DNA of 64,000 bases from Rhizobium sp. PP-CC-3A-592. GTDB lineage: Bacteria; Pseudomonadota; Alphaproteobacteria; Rhizobiales; Rhizobiaceae. The notes beneath the pieces were generated by a model that searched no databases, had not been told where the DNA came from, and saw only the letters and a program-made list of their open reading frames with translations. Numbering within the stretch: position 1 is the first letter of the stretch; each line of letters starts with the position of its first letter. Shown here piece by piece: positions 17,309 through 26,697 of this stretch. The DNA is taken from positions 1 to 64,000 of the forward strand of contig NZ_QJSR01000007.1 of the NCBI RefSeq assembly GCF_003217095.1. Reading direction: 5' to 3'. The translations under genes and the position numbers were made by a program.

Positions 17309-18421
17309 ATGAAAGCTCTAGGCGTCGGCCTGATCGGAACCGGATACATGGGAAAGTGCCATGCGCTCGCCTGGAACGGCGTCCGCCAGATCTTCGGAGA
17401 CGTTCCCGCTCCGCAGCTCGTCTACCTCGCAGAGGCCAATGCCGACATGGCGGCAAGTCGCGCCAGCGCCTTCGGCTTCCGCAAATCGACCGGCAACTGG
17501 CGTGACCTTCTCGCCGACCCAGAGGTCGATGTCATCTCGATCACCACGCCGAACGCTTTCCATCCGGAGATGGCGATTGCCGCGCTCGAAGCCGGCAAGC
17601 ATGTCTGGTGCGAAAAACCGATGGCGCCGGCTCTTGCCGACGCCGAAGCCATGCTGGCGGCCGCGCGCAAGACGGGCAAGACCGCCATTCTCGGCTACAA
17701 CTACATCCAGAATCCAGCCATCGCCCAGATCCGCCGCCTGATCGAGGATGGCACGATCGGCACGGTCAACCATGTGCGCGTTGAGATGGACGAGGACTTC
17801 ATGGCCGATCCGGAAGCCCTCTTCTACTGGAAGAGCGAGGCGGCCTCCGGCTATGGCGCACTCGACGATTTCGCCGTCCATCCGCTGTCGCTCCTCTGGC
17901 ATCTCTTCGGCCATGTACAGGAGGTCATCGCCGATCTCGGCAAGCCCTATGCCGATCGTCCTATGAAAGACGGCACGCGACGGGAGGTCGAGAACCACGA
18001 CGTCGCCAGCGTCCTCCTGAAACTGGACGGCAATATTTCCGCCGTGCTGATGGCCAACCGTTCCGCCTGGGGCCGCAAGGGCCGCATCGCGCTGCAGATC
18101 TTCGGCTCGAAGGGGTCGATCCTCTACGATCAGGAGCGCATGAACGAGTTCGAACTCTACACGACCGATGGCCCCGAAGCGACGCGCGGCTTCGCCCGTG
18201 TCCTCACGGCCCCGATCCACCCGCCCTACGACCGCTTCATCCCCGCCCCCGGCCACGGCCTCGGCTTCAACGACCTGAAGATCATCGAGTGCCACCAGCT
18301 CATCAACGCCATCGCGGGCAACGCCTCCACCACAGTCACCTTCGAGGACGGCCTGCAAATAGAGCGCAGCGTTCACGCAATGGCACAGTCCTATCGGGAG
18401 CGGCGTTGGGTGGCGGTCTGA
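17309..18421 (+). CDS. Gfo/Idh/MocA family oxidoreductase (inositol/sugar dehydrogenase-like)
   Basis: A 370-residue NAD(P)-dependent dehydrogenase. An N-terminal Rossmann motif GLIGTGYMGKCHA lies at residues 7-19, the conserved EKP motif in HVWCEKPMAPALADAE near residue 97-112, and a C-terminal Gfo/Idh alpha/beta domain. Position directly behind the inositol-type transporter suggests it oxidises the imported polyol or sugar at a ring hydroxyl. Start: ATG 17309, after a GGGAGACAA site. It ends about 85 bases from the convergent LacI gene. Confidence 0.87.
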   Translation: MKALGVGLIGTGYMGKCHALAWNGVRQIFGDVPAPQLVYLAEANADMAASRASAFGFRKSTGNWRDLLADPEVDVISITTPNAFHPEMAIAALEAGKHVWCEKPMAPALADAEAMLAAARKTGKTAILGYNYIQNPAIAQIRRLIEDGTIGTVNHVRVEMDEDFMADPEALFYWKSEAASGYGALDDFAVHPLSLLWHLFGHVQEVIADLGKPYADRPMKDGTRREVENHDVASVLLKLDGNISAVLMANRSAWGRKGRIALQIFGSKGSILYDQERMNEFELYTTDGPEATRGFARVLTAPIHPPYDRFIPAPGHGLGFNDLKIIECHQLINAIAGNASTTVTFEDGLQIERSVHAMAQSYRERRWVAV

Positions 18422-18505
18422 AGCCGTTCATCTGAACCTTAAAGGCGAAACGGCCCGACGAGGCGCTTGATTCAGCCCTCAGGCTTTGGAGAAGGCGCTC
18501 ATCTT

Positions 18506-19528
18506 CTACCCGCTATCGCCGTCGATCAGTGTCATCGGCCAGAGCTGGCGATGCGCGGCATCTGGGTAAAGCGCGGCATAGGCCGGCATGCTGGCGAGGA
18601 GGGTTTCGGCGAGTGAGATGCCGAGGTCTCGCAGCGACAGATCAAAACAGGTCAGTCGCGGCGAGAGATATCGGGCCTGCGGGCTGTGGAGGCCGATGAC
18701 GGCGATGTCCTTGCCGGGCGTAAGGCCGGCGGCTTCCAGACCATGAAACAGGCCGGTGACGCTGCCGTCGTTGAGCACCACGATAGCCGATGGGCGGTTG
18801 GGATGGCGGGCGAGTTCCTGCCCGATGCGATAGCCGCCCGCCTCGTTCGGCGAGGCGTTGAAGATCAGGTCGTCCTCCAGCACCAGCCCGTGCCCTGCCA
18901 ACACCTCCCGGCAACGCTCCACGAAGACATGGCCAAGATTGAGATCGTCATGAGGGCGCAGCACCGCGATGCGGCGATGGCCGCGTGTCGCCAGCCGCGT
19001 CATCACGGTCGTCGCCATACCCTCGAAGTCGAGGTCGATGAAGGGCTGCCCGACATCCGTCAGACTGCGGCCGAGGGAGACGAATGGGATCTTGCGCCGG
19101 TCGAGCAGGGCGAAGCGATGGTCGATCCGCCGCGTGGCCGACAGCATGATGCCATCGGCAAATCCGCGCGCGACGACACGCTCCAGGTAGGCGTCCGGAT
19201 CCTCTTCGGAGGAGCAGAGGAGCGCGACGAGGTCCAGCCCGTGTCGGGCAAACACAGTCTGCACGCCGTCGAAGACGCTCATGAAGAACGTATCGCCCTG
19301 CCCCGTGATCTCGTGGCCGGTCTGCATCATGAAGCCGATCACACCCGTGGAACCCTTGCGCAGCGCCCGGCCGGACTGGTTGGCGACGTAACCGAGGCGC
19401 TCGGCCGCCTCCAGAACCCGCCGTCGCGTCTCCTCGTTGACGTCCTTCTTCCCGTTCAGCGCGCGTGAAACCGTGCCGATCGAAATATCCAGATGATCGG
19501 CCAGCTGCCGTATGCCCTTCACCACCAC
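18506..19528 (-). CDS. LacI family transcriptional repressor
   Basis: About 340 residues. An N-terminal LacI helix-turn-helix (VKGIRQLADHLDISIGTVSR, then ALNGKKDVNEETRRRVLEAA) is followed by a periplasmic-binding-like effector domain to the C-terminus. Start: three consecutive GTG codons at 19522-19528 follow an AAGGGTGG site; a TTG at 19555 would add nine residues but has no spaced ribosome-binding site. It is divergent from the operon starting at 19648, and a perfect LacI-type palindrome lies between. It probably represses that operon and itself, with a sugar-derived inducer. Confidence 0.9.
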   Translation of the reverse strand: MVVKGIRQLADHLDISIGTVSRALNGKKDVNEETRRRVLEAAERLGYVANQSGRALRKGSTGVIGFMMQTGHEITGQGDTFFMSVFDGVQTVFARHGLDLVALLCSSEEDPDAYLERVVARGFADGIMLSATRRIDHRFALLDRRKIPFVSLGRSLTDVGQPFIDLDFEGMATTVMTRLATRGHRRIAVLRPHDDLNLGHVFVERCREVLAGHGLVLEDDLIFNASPNEAGGYRIGQELARHPNRPSAIVVLNDGSVTGLFHGLEAAGLTPGKDIAVIGLHSPQARYLSPRLTCFDLSLRDLGISLAETLLASMPAYAALYPDAAHRQLWPMTLIDGDSG

Positions 19529-19561
19529 AGATGTCCCACCCTTCTCGTCCGACAAATCCTA

Positions 19562-19605
19562 TTGACACGAACCATCGTCTGTCCATAGTATCGTAAACGT
19601 TTACG
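19562..19605 (+). promoter_or_regulatory. Sigma-70 promoter overlapped by LacI operator
   Basis: TTGACA at 19562-19567, an 18-base spacer and TAGTAT at 19586-19591 form a near-consensus promoter. A perfect 14-base palindrome, CGTAAACGTTTACG, occupies 19592-19605, directly on the expected transcription start. It has the CG centre and AAACGTTT core typical of LacI-family operators. It reads toward the dehydrogenase gene at 19648. Confidence 0.8.
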
Positions 19606-19647
19606 GAGATCGAAAGAGGAGTTTCGGTCCCGTTCGGGAGGACTTCA

Positions 19648-20700
19648 GTGACAGCATACAAAGCCGTTTTATGCGGGTGCGGAGCTATGGCCAAAGGCTG
19701 GCTCCGGGCACTGGCCGGAGACCCGCTCTTGAAGAGCCGCGTCGAGATCGTGGGCCTCGTCGATCTTGATCGCGCCACCGCGGAAGCGCTTGCGCAAGAA
19801 TTCGGACTGACCGATGCCGCGATCGGTACGGACCTTCCCGCAATGCTGGAGGCAACGCGGCCGCAGCTCGTCTTCGACGTCGTCATCCCCGCTGCCCGCC
19901 GCGCGGTCGTCTCCGCAGCTTTGGCGCACGGGTGCCATGTCGTCAGCGAGAAACCGATGGCCACCTCGCTCGATGAGGCGCGGGACCTTCTGGATCTGGC
20001 CAGAAAAGCCGGTCGCATCCATGCCGTCGTCCAGAACCGGCGCTTCATTTCCGGCGTGCGCCGCATGAAGCGGCTGGTCGAGAGCGGCGCGATCGGCGAC
20101 CTCACCGCGGTCCACTGCGACTTCTTTCTCGCACCGCATTTCGGCGGCTTCCGCGATGAGATGCAGAACGTGCTGCTGCTCGATATGGCGATTCACACCT
20201 TCGACGCTGCCCGTTTCGTGTCCGGCAAGGTACCGCTGTCGGTCTACTGCGTGGAAACCAACCCGGCCGGGTCCTGGTACGCACACGGCGCCGCGGCAAA
20301 CGCGATCTTCAAGCTGTCCGACGATGCCGTCTTCACCTATCGCGGCTCGTGGTGCGCGGAAGGTCGGCGCACGAGTTGGGAGAGCGAATGGCGGCTGGTC
20401 GGCGCAAACGGCATGCTGACCTGGGATGGCGAGGACCGGTTCGAGGTCACCGTCTCCGGCGACGAGCCGGGCCTTCTCCACGGCGCGCGGTCACTGTCGA
20501 TGCCGGAGGCGGCCGACGAGGCGGAAACGCAAGGGCACACCAGTGTCCTCCTCGACTTCATCCGCGCCATCGACACCGGGAGCGAGCCCGAGACGATCGG
20601 TCACGACAACATCAAGAGCCTTTCCATGGTCTTCGGCGCCATAGAAAGCGCCCGGACCGGCCTTGCCGTCGATCTTTCAGCACAAGGACAGAACCCGTGA
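19648..20700 (+). CDS. Gfo/Idh/MocA family oxidoreductase
   Basis: A 350-residue dehydrogenase: Rossmann start KAVLCGCGAMAKGWLRALAG, EKP motif SEKPMATSLDEARDLL near residue 95-110, and a substrate domain with MAIHTFDAARFVSG around residue 180. The dinucleotide motif reads GCGAMA rather than the usual GxGxxG, a small deviation seen in the family. It starts with GTG behind a GGGAGGAC site. It is the first gene of a LacI-controlled operon followed, with a four-base overlap, by a TIM-barrel isomerase. This pair is typical of pathways that oxidise a sugar to a keto form and then isomerise or dehydrate it. Confidence 0.88.
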   Translation: MTAYKAVLCGCGAMAKGWLRALAGDPLLKSRVEIVGLVDLDRATAEALAQEFGLTDAAIGTDLPAMLEATRPQLVFDVVIPAARRAVVSAALAHGCHVVSEKPMATSLDEARDLLDLARKAGRIHAVVQNRRFISGVRRMKRLVESGAIGDLTAVHCDFFLAPHFGGFRDEMQNVLLLDMAIHTFDAARFVSGKVPLSVYCVETNPAGSWYAHGAAANAIFKLSDDAVFTYRGSWCAEGRRTSWESEWRLVGANGMLTWDGEDRFEVTVSGDEPGLLHGARSLSMPEAADEAETQGHTSVLLDFIRAIDTGSEPETIGHDNIKSLSMVFGAIESARTGLAVDLSAQGQNP

Positions 20701-21599
20701 GCAACCCCGCAAACTCCATCCGCGTCGGCACCATGATCAGCGCGAGCACCGGCCAGGCGGCCACCCGCATCGGGCAGATCGCCGATCTCGGTTTCGAAAG
20801 CTTCGAACCGTTTTTCTGGCAAACCACCAACGGGCAGAATCTTGCTGAACTTGGCAAGCGCTGCCGGGAGGCGATCGGTGATCGCGATATCACGATCTCC
20901 ACCATCGGCATGTTCGGCAACCCGCTGGAGGAGGAGGACCTCGACCTGCAGACGCTGCAGGGCTGGAAGGACTGCATCGACAACGCGCATCACTTCGGCG
21001 CCACCTGCGTTGCCGGCTTCACCGGCCGGGTTCGCGGCAAGCCGCTGCCCGAGAGCCTGCCCCGCTACAAGCAAATCTGGAGCGACCTTGGCCGGCGCGC
21101 TGCCGACAAGGGCGTGAAGATCGCCTTCGAGAACTGCGCCATGGACGGCAACTGGCAGACCGGCGACTGGAACATCGCCCACAATCCGGACGCCTGGGAG
21201 CTGATGTTCAACGCGACGCCGGAGGACCATATCGGGCTCGAATGGGAGCCCTGCCACCAGATGGTCTACCTGATCGACCCGCTGCCGCAGATCCGCAAAT
21301 GGGCACCCAAGATCTTCCACGTCCACGGCAAGGACGCGACGATCCGCTGGGACGTCATCCGCGAACACGGCATCTTCGGCAAGGAGAAATTCGTGTTCAT
21401 GCGCACACCCGGCTTCGGTGACAGCAACTGGACCGACATCATCTCGGAGCTGCGTCTCGCCGGTTGGTCCGGCTCGATCGACATCGAAGGCTGGCACGAT
21501 CCCGTCTACCGCGATGCGCTGGAAATGACCGGCCAGGTGCATGGGCTGAACTATCTCAAGAGGTGCCGGGGCGGAACGTTCGTCACCGACCCGCAGTAA
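20697..21599 (+). CDS. Sugar phosphate isomerase/epimerase family (AP-endonuclease-2 TIM barrel)
   Basis: A 300-residue xylose-isomerase-like TIM barrel. The barrel starts with IRVGTMISASTGQAA; metal-binding type positions are visible in KIAFENCAMDG, GLEWEPCHQM, FHVHGKDA and GSIDIEGWHDP. It begins with GTG whose last bases overlap the stop of the preceding dehydrogenase (GTGA), so the two are translationally coupled. It probably epimerises, isomerises or dehydrates the keto-sugar made by that dehydrogenase. The precise substrate is not readable. Confidence 0.82.
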   Translation: MSNPANSIRVGTMISASTGQAATRIGQIADLGFESFEPFFWQTTNGQNLAELGKRCREAIGDRDITISTIGMFGNPLEEEDLDLQTLQGWKDCIDNAHHFGATCVAGFTGRVRGKPLPESLPRYKQIWSDLGRRAADKGVKIAFENCAMDGNWQTGDWNIAHNPDAWELMFNATPEDHIGLEWEPCHQMVYLIDPLPQIRKWAPKIFHVHGKDATIRWDVIREHGIFGKEKFVFMRTPGFGDSNWTDIISELRLAGWSGSIDIEGWHDPVYRDALEMTGQVHGLNYLKRCRGGTFVTDPQ

Positions 21600-21659
21600 G
21601 ACGGCCGGGCGCCATGGAGGTTGGCGCACGGAGGAAGACCCGTAACCAAGGAGGAGAAC

Positions 21660-22892
21660 ATGACCATGAAAATCTGGCTTGCCGCCGGTGCTCTCGCACT
21701 GGCCACCGCTTCCATGCTCGTTCCGGCAGCACATGCCGAAGACGTGAAGATCACCGTCTGGTCGCTCGACCGCGACATCCAGCCGGCGCCGAACCTGATC
21801 AAGGATTTCAATGCGCTGAAGAACGGCATCACGGTGGAGTACCGCCAGATCCAGTTCGACGACGTCGTCAGCGAGGCCATGCGCGCCTATTCGACCGGCC
21901 AGGCGCCCGATATCATCGCCATCGACAATCCGGAGCACGCCCTCTTCTCGTCACGCGGGGCTTTCCTCGATCTCAGCGACAAGATCGCGGCCTCGGGTGT
22001 GGTGAAGACGGAGAACTACTTCCCCGGCCCCCTCGCCTCCGTCATGTGGGACGGCAAGTATTTCGGCATCCCGAAGGCCACCAACACGATCGCGCTCTAC
22101 TACAACAAGGACATGTTCAAGGCGAAGGGGCTCGACCCCGACAAGCCGCCACAGACATGGGCGGAGCTTTTGGACGCTGCACGCAAGCTGAACGACCCGG
22201 CCAAGAACGTCTACGGCCTCGCATTCTCGGCCAAGGCCAGCGAGGAAGGCACCTTCCAGTTTCTGCCCTGGGCGCAGATGGGCGGCGCATCCTATGAGGC
22301 GATCAACGCTCCGGGCGCCGTGAAAGCGCTCGACACATGGAAGACCATCATGGACGAGAAGCTCGCCTCGCCCGACACGCTGACCCGAGGCCAGTGGGAT
22401 TCCACCGGCACGTTCAACTCCGGCAACGCCGCCATGGTCATATCCGGCCCGTGGGAACTCGACCGGATGAGCACGGAGGCAAAGTTCGACTGGGCCGTAA
22501 CGCTGCTGCCCGTGCCGGAAGCGGGCGCCGAGCGCTCGTCCGCCATGGGCGACTTCAACTGGGCAATCTTCTCGACCACGCAGCACCCCGACGAAGCCTT
22601 CAAGGTGCTCGAATATTTCGCCTCGCAGGACGACCGGATGTTCAAGGACTTCGGCCAGCTTCCCGCCCGCTCCGACATCGCCATTCCCCCGACCGGCAAC
22701 GAGAAGAAGGATGCGGCGCTGAAGGTGTTCGTCGAGCAGCTGAAGTATGCGAAGCCCCGCGGCCCCCATCCGGCATGGCCGAAGATCTCCAAAGCCATCC
22801 AGGACGCTATCCAGGGCGCCCTGACCGGCCAGATGAGTGCGCAGGATGCGCTCGACCAGGCAGCCGCGAAGATCAAGTCGGTTCTCGGCTAA
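21660..22892 (+). CDS. Sugar ABC transporter substrate-binding protein (CUT1)
   Basis: A 410-residue periplasmic family 1 solute-binding protein. The signal peptide [20 protein letters not shown] ends near [12 protein letters not shown]. The family signature [20 protein letters not shown] lies at about residue 138, and a ligand-pocket segment follows at SGPWELDRM. Start: ATG 21660 after AAGGAGGAGAAC. It belongs to the LacI-controlled operon and is followed by a stem-loop before the permease genes. It probably binds a disaccharide or sugar alcohol, unspecified. Confidence 0.9.
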   Translation: MTMKIWLAAGALALATASMLVPAAHAEDVKITVWSLDRDIQPAPNLIKDFNALKNGITVEYRQIQFDDVVSEAMRAYSTGQAPDIIAIDNPEHALFSSRGAFLDLSDKIAASGVVKTENYFPGPLASVMWDGKYFGIPKATNTIALYYNKDMFKAKGLDPDKPPQTWAELLDAARKLNDPAKNVYGLAFSAKASEEGTFQFLPWAQMGGASYEAINAPGAVKALDTWKTIMDEKLASPDTLTRGQWDSTGTFNSGNAAMVISGPWELDRMSTEAKFDWAVTLLPVPEAGAERSSAMGDFNWAIFSTTQHPDEAFKVLEYFASQDDRMFKDFGQLPARSDIAIPPTGNEKKDAALKVFVEQLKYAKPRGPHPAWPKISKAIQDAIQGALTGQMSAQDALDQAAAKIKSVLG

Positions 22893-22919
22893 CAGACTTC
22901 CTCCCGGAGAGCATGGTGT

Positions 22920-22954
22920 CCGGAGGAGGACCAAGGTCCGCTTGCCTCCTCCGG
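22920..22954 (+). promoter_or_regulatory. Intercistronic stem-loop after SBP gene
   Basis: A perfect 10-base-pair stem (CCGGAGGAGG and CCTCCTCCGG) with a 15-base loop lies 28 bases after the SBP stop and about 120 bases before the first permease. There is no T-run. It resembles the malE-malF type element that keeps SBP transcript in excess. Confidence 0.6.
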
Positions 22955-23075
22955 TGCCGTGTTCACGCGCAGGGTCCAGCCGCCTCTATTCCCGACTTGA
23001 ACCCTCGTTTCGACGCATGATCACCGCAGGGCCGCTCGCGCGCCGATGCCCGGAAAAGCTCTGATGGGAGCGACG

Positions 23076-23978
23076 ATGAAACGCATCTTCTCCAGCCTGG
23101 CGGACGGAAAAGGCTTCGATATCGCCTTGATCGTCTTCCCCCTCGCCTTCCTGTTCGTGATGGCCGGCCTGCCACTGGTCTACAACGTCGTGATGAGTTT
23201 CCAGGAAGTGGACATGTTCAGCCTCGGCACGTTCGCGCGGCCGTTCGTGGGCTTCAAGAACTATGTGACACTCTTCTCCCAGCCGGAGACCTGGCCGATC
23301 CTGAAGAACACCGCAATCTTCGTCGTCGCGTCGATCGCCGGGCAGTTCATCGTCGGCTTCGCGCTGGCCCTGTTCTTCTGGACCAATTTTCCCGGCGCAT
23401 CGTGGCTGCGCGGCCTGTTCCTCGTGTCCTGGGTCATGCCCGGCCTCGTGGTCGGCGCCATCTGGAACTGGATCCTCTCGGGCGACTTCGGCGTGCTCAA
23501 TTACCTGCTGAACGCGCTCGGCATCATCGACAGCAACATCTTCTGGCGCTCCGACCCGAACTATTCGCTCTGGGCCGTTATCATCGCCAATATCTGGCTC
23601 GGCACCTCCTTCAACATGATCCTCCTGTCCGTCGGCCTGTCCGCCATTCCCAAGGACCTGTTCGAGGCGGCGGAACTCGACGGCGCCAATGCCTTCCAGC
23701 GGTTCACGACGATCACGCTGCCGATGATGCGCTCGACCATCGGCGCCATTATCTCGCTCGGGCTGATCTTCACGCTGCAGCAGTTCGACCTGTTTGCGGC
23801 CATTACCTCCGGCGGGCCGAACAATTCCTCCAACGTCACCCAGTACTGGGCGTGGGACCTGTCGTTCCGCCAGTATGATTTTGCGCAGGGCGCGACCATT
23901 TCGGTCGTCATGATCGTGTTCGTGATGATCGCCGCCATCGTCTATGTGCGTTCGACACGACATGAGGTGCGCGGATGA
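23076..23978 (+). CDS. Sugar ABC transporter permease (MalF type)
   Basis: A 300-residue inner-membrane protein with six transmembrane segments and the binding-protein-dependent EAA loop (EAAELDGANAFQRFTTITLP) at about residue 205. Start: ATG 23076 follows GGGAG; two other in-frame ATG codons upstream (23046, 23064) are less well placed. It overlaps the next permease by four bases. It forms a heterodimer with the MalG-type partner. Confidence 0.92.
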   Translation: MKRIFSSLADGKGFDIALIVFPLAFLFVMAGLPLVYNVVMSFQEVDMFSLGTFARPFVGFKNYVTLFSQPETWPILKNTAIFVVASIAGQFIVGFALALFFWTNFPGASWLRGLFLVSWVMPGLVVGAIWNWILSGDFGVLNYLLNALGIIDSNIFWRSDPNYSLWAVIIANIWLGTSFNMILLSVGLSAIPKDLFEAAELDGANAFQRFTTITLPMMRSTIGAIISLGLIFTLQQFDLFAAITSGGPNNSSNVTQYWAWDLSFRQYDFAQGATISVVMIVFVMIAAIVYVRSTRHEVRG

Positions 23979-24802
23979 GCGAAGCGTCGAAACACCGCCT
24001 GATGCTGGCGATCGCCTGCATCCTCGCTGCGATCTATCTCTTTCCGCTCTACTGGATGTACGTCACCTCGCTGAAAAGCGGGTCCGCCATGTTCGCGACC
24101 CCACCCGGTCTCTTTCCCAGTGATCCGCAATGGAGCGTCTATACCTATGTCTGGGAAACCCGCGACATGGGCCGCTACATGTGGAACTCGCTGGTGATCG
24201 CGGCAGGGTCCGTCGCTCTCATCGTCCTTCTGGGCACCGGCTGCGCCTATGTGCTTGCACGCTATCGCAACCGCTGGGTCGATGTCGGCCTGTTTCTCAT
24301 TCTCATGCTGCAGGTCCTTCCGGCATCGCTGCTGATCACGCCGATCTTCGTCGGTTTCTCGCAGCTCGGCCTTCTCTCAACGCCGCGCACGGCGGTCATC
24401 ATCGCGATTGCCGCAAAAAGCATGCCCTTTTACGTCGTGCTCGTCCGCTCCACCTTCATGAGCGTGCCGATGGAGCTGGAAGAAGCTGCGCTCGTCGACG
24501 GCAACTCGCGCATCGGTGCTTTCTTCAACATCGTGCTGCCGCTCGCCCGCAACGGCATTCTCGTCAGCGGCATCCTCATCTTCATGCAGGCCTTCGGCGA
24601 GTTCGTTTATTCCAAGTCCATGATCCAAAGCATTGAGCTGCAACCGGCCAGCGTCGGGCTCAATTCCTTCATGGGGCCGAACACCAATGAGTGGAACAAC
24701 ATCCTGGCCTATGCCTCGATGTATGTGACGCCGATCCTCGCCATCTTCGTCCTGCTTCAGCGCCGCATCGTCTCCGGCCTCACCTCGGGAGCCCTCAAAT
24801 GA
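23975..24802 (+). CDS. Sugar ABC transporter permease (MalG type)
   Basis: A 275-residue six-helix permease. The EAA loop reads EEAALVDGNSRIGAFFNIVL at about residue 168, and the C-terminus ends QRRIVSGLTSGALK, typical of MalG proteins. Its ATG overlaps the preceding stop (ATGA), and its own stop overlaps the ATPase start the same way, so the three membrane and ATPase genes are coupled. Confidence 0.93.
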   Translation: MSEASKHRLMLAIACILAAIYLFPLYWMYVTSLKSGSAMFATPPGLFPSDPQWSVYTYVWETRDMGRYMWNSLVIAAGSVALIVLLGTGCAYVLARYRNRWVDVGLFLILMLQVLPASLLITPIFVGFSQLGLLSTPRTAVIIAIAAKSMPFYVVLVRSTFMSVPMELEEAALVDGNSRIGAFFNIVLPLARNGILVSGILIFMQAFGEFVYSKSMIQSIELQPASVGLNSFMGPNTNEWNNILAYASMYVTPILAIFVLLQRRIVSGLTSGALK

Positions 24803-25890
24803 GCAACCAGACCGAACTGCAGATCGAGTTGACAGGCGTCAACAAGCATTACGGCGCCTATCATGCCCTGAAGAATATCGACCTGCGCATCGCCAAGGGG
24901 TCGTTCGTCGCGCTCGTCGGGCCTTCCGGCTGCGGCAAGTCCACCCTGCTGCGCTCGATGGCCGGGCTGGAGACGATCACCAGCGGCGACCTCGTCATCG
25001 CCGGCGAGCGGATGAATGCCGTGCCGCCGCGCAAGCGGGATCTGGCCATGGTGTTTCAGTCCTATGCGCTCTATCCGCACATGACGGTGGAAGAGAACCT
25101 GACCTACAGCCTGCGCATCCGCGGCGTGAAAAAGGCCGAGGCCAAGAAGGCAGCCGAAGAGGTGGCGGCGACGACTGGCCTCTCCGGCCTGATGGGGCGC
25201 TACCCGCGCGAGCTTTCCGGCGGCCAGCGCCAGCGCGTCGCCATGAGCCGCGCCATCATTCGGCATCCCAAGGCGTTTCTGTTCGATGAGCCGCTGTCCA
25301 ATCTAGATGCCGCGCTGCGCGTCCATATGCGCAAGGAAATCCGCGCGCTGCACGACCGGCTGGGTGCCACCTCCGTCTACGTCACGCACGACCAGATCGA
25401 GGCGATGACCATGGCCGACCACGTCGTCGTCATGCGCCAAGGCATCATCGAACAGCAGGGCGCGCCGCTCGATCTCTACGATCGTCCGGTCAACCGTTTC
25501 GTCGCCGGCTTCATCGGCTCGCCCGCCATGAACTTCGTACCGGCGGTTGCCGCTGACGATGGGCGTTCGATCATTCTTCCGTTCGGGGAAGGACAGCACC
25601 TTCCGGTCAACCGCCCGGTGCCCCGTGGGCGCTCGCTGATCGCGGGTCTGAGACCCGAGCATCTCGTCATCGATACCACCGGCGCCGGACCGATCCACCT
25701 TGATGTCGCGACGGTCGAGAGTACAGGATCGAACAGCTATATCGCCACCAACAGCAAGCCGGAAATCGTTCTGGTCACCAACGGGCGCAGTCCCGTGGGT
25801 GTCGGAAGCAGGATCTCGATCGGTATTGCCCCCGAACATATCCACCTTTTCGATGCGGAGACCGCGGCGAGGATAGCGACGGATTGTTGA
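24799..25890 (+). CDS. Sugar ABC transporter ATP-binding protein (MalK/UgpC type)
   Basis: A 363-residue ATPase: Walker A GPSGCGKS at about residues 37-44, Q-loop MVFQSYALYPHMTV, signature ELSGGQRQRVAMSRA, Walker B AFLFDEPLSNLDA, H-loop VYVTHDQIEAMT, and a C-terminal TOBE/regulatory domain from about 240. It is last in the LacI-controlled operon. I see no obvious terminator in the 131 bases after it. Confidence 0.93.
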   Translation: MSNQTELQIELTGVNKHYGAYHALKNIDLRIAKGSFVALVGPSGCGKSTLLRSMAGLETITSGDLVIAGERMNAVPPRKRDLAMVFQSYALYPHMTVEENLTYSLRIRGVKKAEAKKAAEEVAATTGLSGLMGRYPRELSGGQRQRVAMSRAIIRHPKAFLFDEPLSNLDAALRVHMRKEIRALHDRLGATSVYVTHDQIEAMTMADHVVVMRQGIIEQQGAPLDLYDRPVNRFVAGFIGSPAMNFVPAVAADDGRSIILPFGEGQHLPVNRPVPRGRSLIAGLRPEHLVIDTTGAGPIHLDVATVESTGSNSYIATNSKPEIVLVTNGRSPVGVGSRISIGIAPEHIHLFDAETAARIATDC

Positions 25891-26021
25891 TGTCCCCCGG
25901 GGAGGGCGCAGCGTTCGGGGAGACCGTGATGTGGAGAAGCGGCACATTGGTATCGACACGATCGTCAGAAAAGGCCGAGGCGCGAAGATGATCTCACGGG
26001 ATCACGATCTTCCGCTCATCT

Positions 26022-26696
26022 TCAACCCTTTAGCATTCCCCGGTCTTCCCTAGTCCGCATGTCCCACTCCTCCGGCGTCTGGGTCTTGACGTCGAACTGA
26101 TCCCGGGTCCGCGTATAGGTATGGCCGCCCATGCGGCCGACGGCATCCATCATTTGCTGGTCGATATGGAGGTTGGCCGGGTTGACCGCGTCGCTGCGGA
26201 CATAGACGCCGACGACTTCGCCGAGGATGATCTCGCGGGCCGGGCCGACCTGGAGGGTCGTGTGGCGGCGGCACTCCAGCGCTGCGGGTGCTGCGAGGAT
26301 GCGTGGGCTGCGGACCATTTTGCCGGGCACGGTGTCGAGCCCGGCTTCGTCCAGTTCATCGACTTCGGGACCGAACTTGATGGCACAGATTTCCATCTGG
26401 GCAACGAGCGCATCATCGCAGATATGGACCGTGAATTCGCCTGTCTCGCGGATGTTGCGGGCGGTATCCTTGAAGCGCATGTCGGAATAGTTCTCGACGC
26501 CGATGGCGACGATGGCCGGATCATGGGTCAGAACGTTGAAGAAGCTGAACGGACCGGCATTCGGCCGGCCCGCCTTGTTCACCGTCGTCACCAGCGCGAT
26601 TGGCCGCGGGATGACCGTCCCGATGAGGATTTTGTAGCGCTCGCGCTCGGTGAGTTTGGCGAAATCGAAATGCGTGTGTTCTTTGTTGTTGGTCAT
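26022..26696 (-). CDS. Flavin reductase-like (FMN-binding split-barrel) protein
   Basis: A 224-residue protein of the flavin-reductase domain superfamily. The split-barrel FMN site appears in RYKILIGTVIPRPIALVTTV and AGPFSFFNVLTHDPAIVAIG at about residues 17-65, then DTARNIRETGEFTVHI. Members are either flavin reductases for monooxygenases or plain FMN-binding proteins of unknown reaction. It ends an operon that runs from 32002 to 26022: its ATG lies one base beyond the stop of the pita-bread protein upstream. No partner monooxygenase is nearby, so its role in this operon is open. Confidence 0.83.
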   Translation of the reverse strand: MTNNKEHTHFDFAKLTERERYKILIGTVIPRPIALVTTVNKAGRPNAGPFSFFNVLTHDPAIVAIGVENYSDMRFKDTARNIRETGEFTVHICDDALVAQMEICAIKFGPEVDELDEAGLDTVPGKMVRSPRILAAPAALECRRHTTLQVGPAREIILGEVVGVYVRSDAVNPANLHIDQQMMDAVGRMGGHTYTRTRDQFDVKTQTPEEWDMRTREDRGMLKG

Positions 26697-26697
26697 G

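Noticed and set aside
16655-18421. A 588-codon frame suggesting a fusion upstream of the dehydrogenase
   Set aside because: Its first part reads the permease gene out of frame; the dehydrogenase has a good start at 17309.
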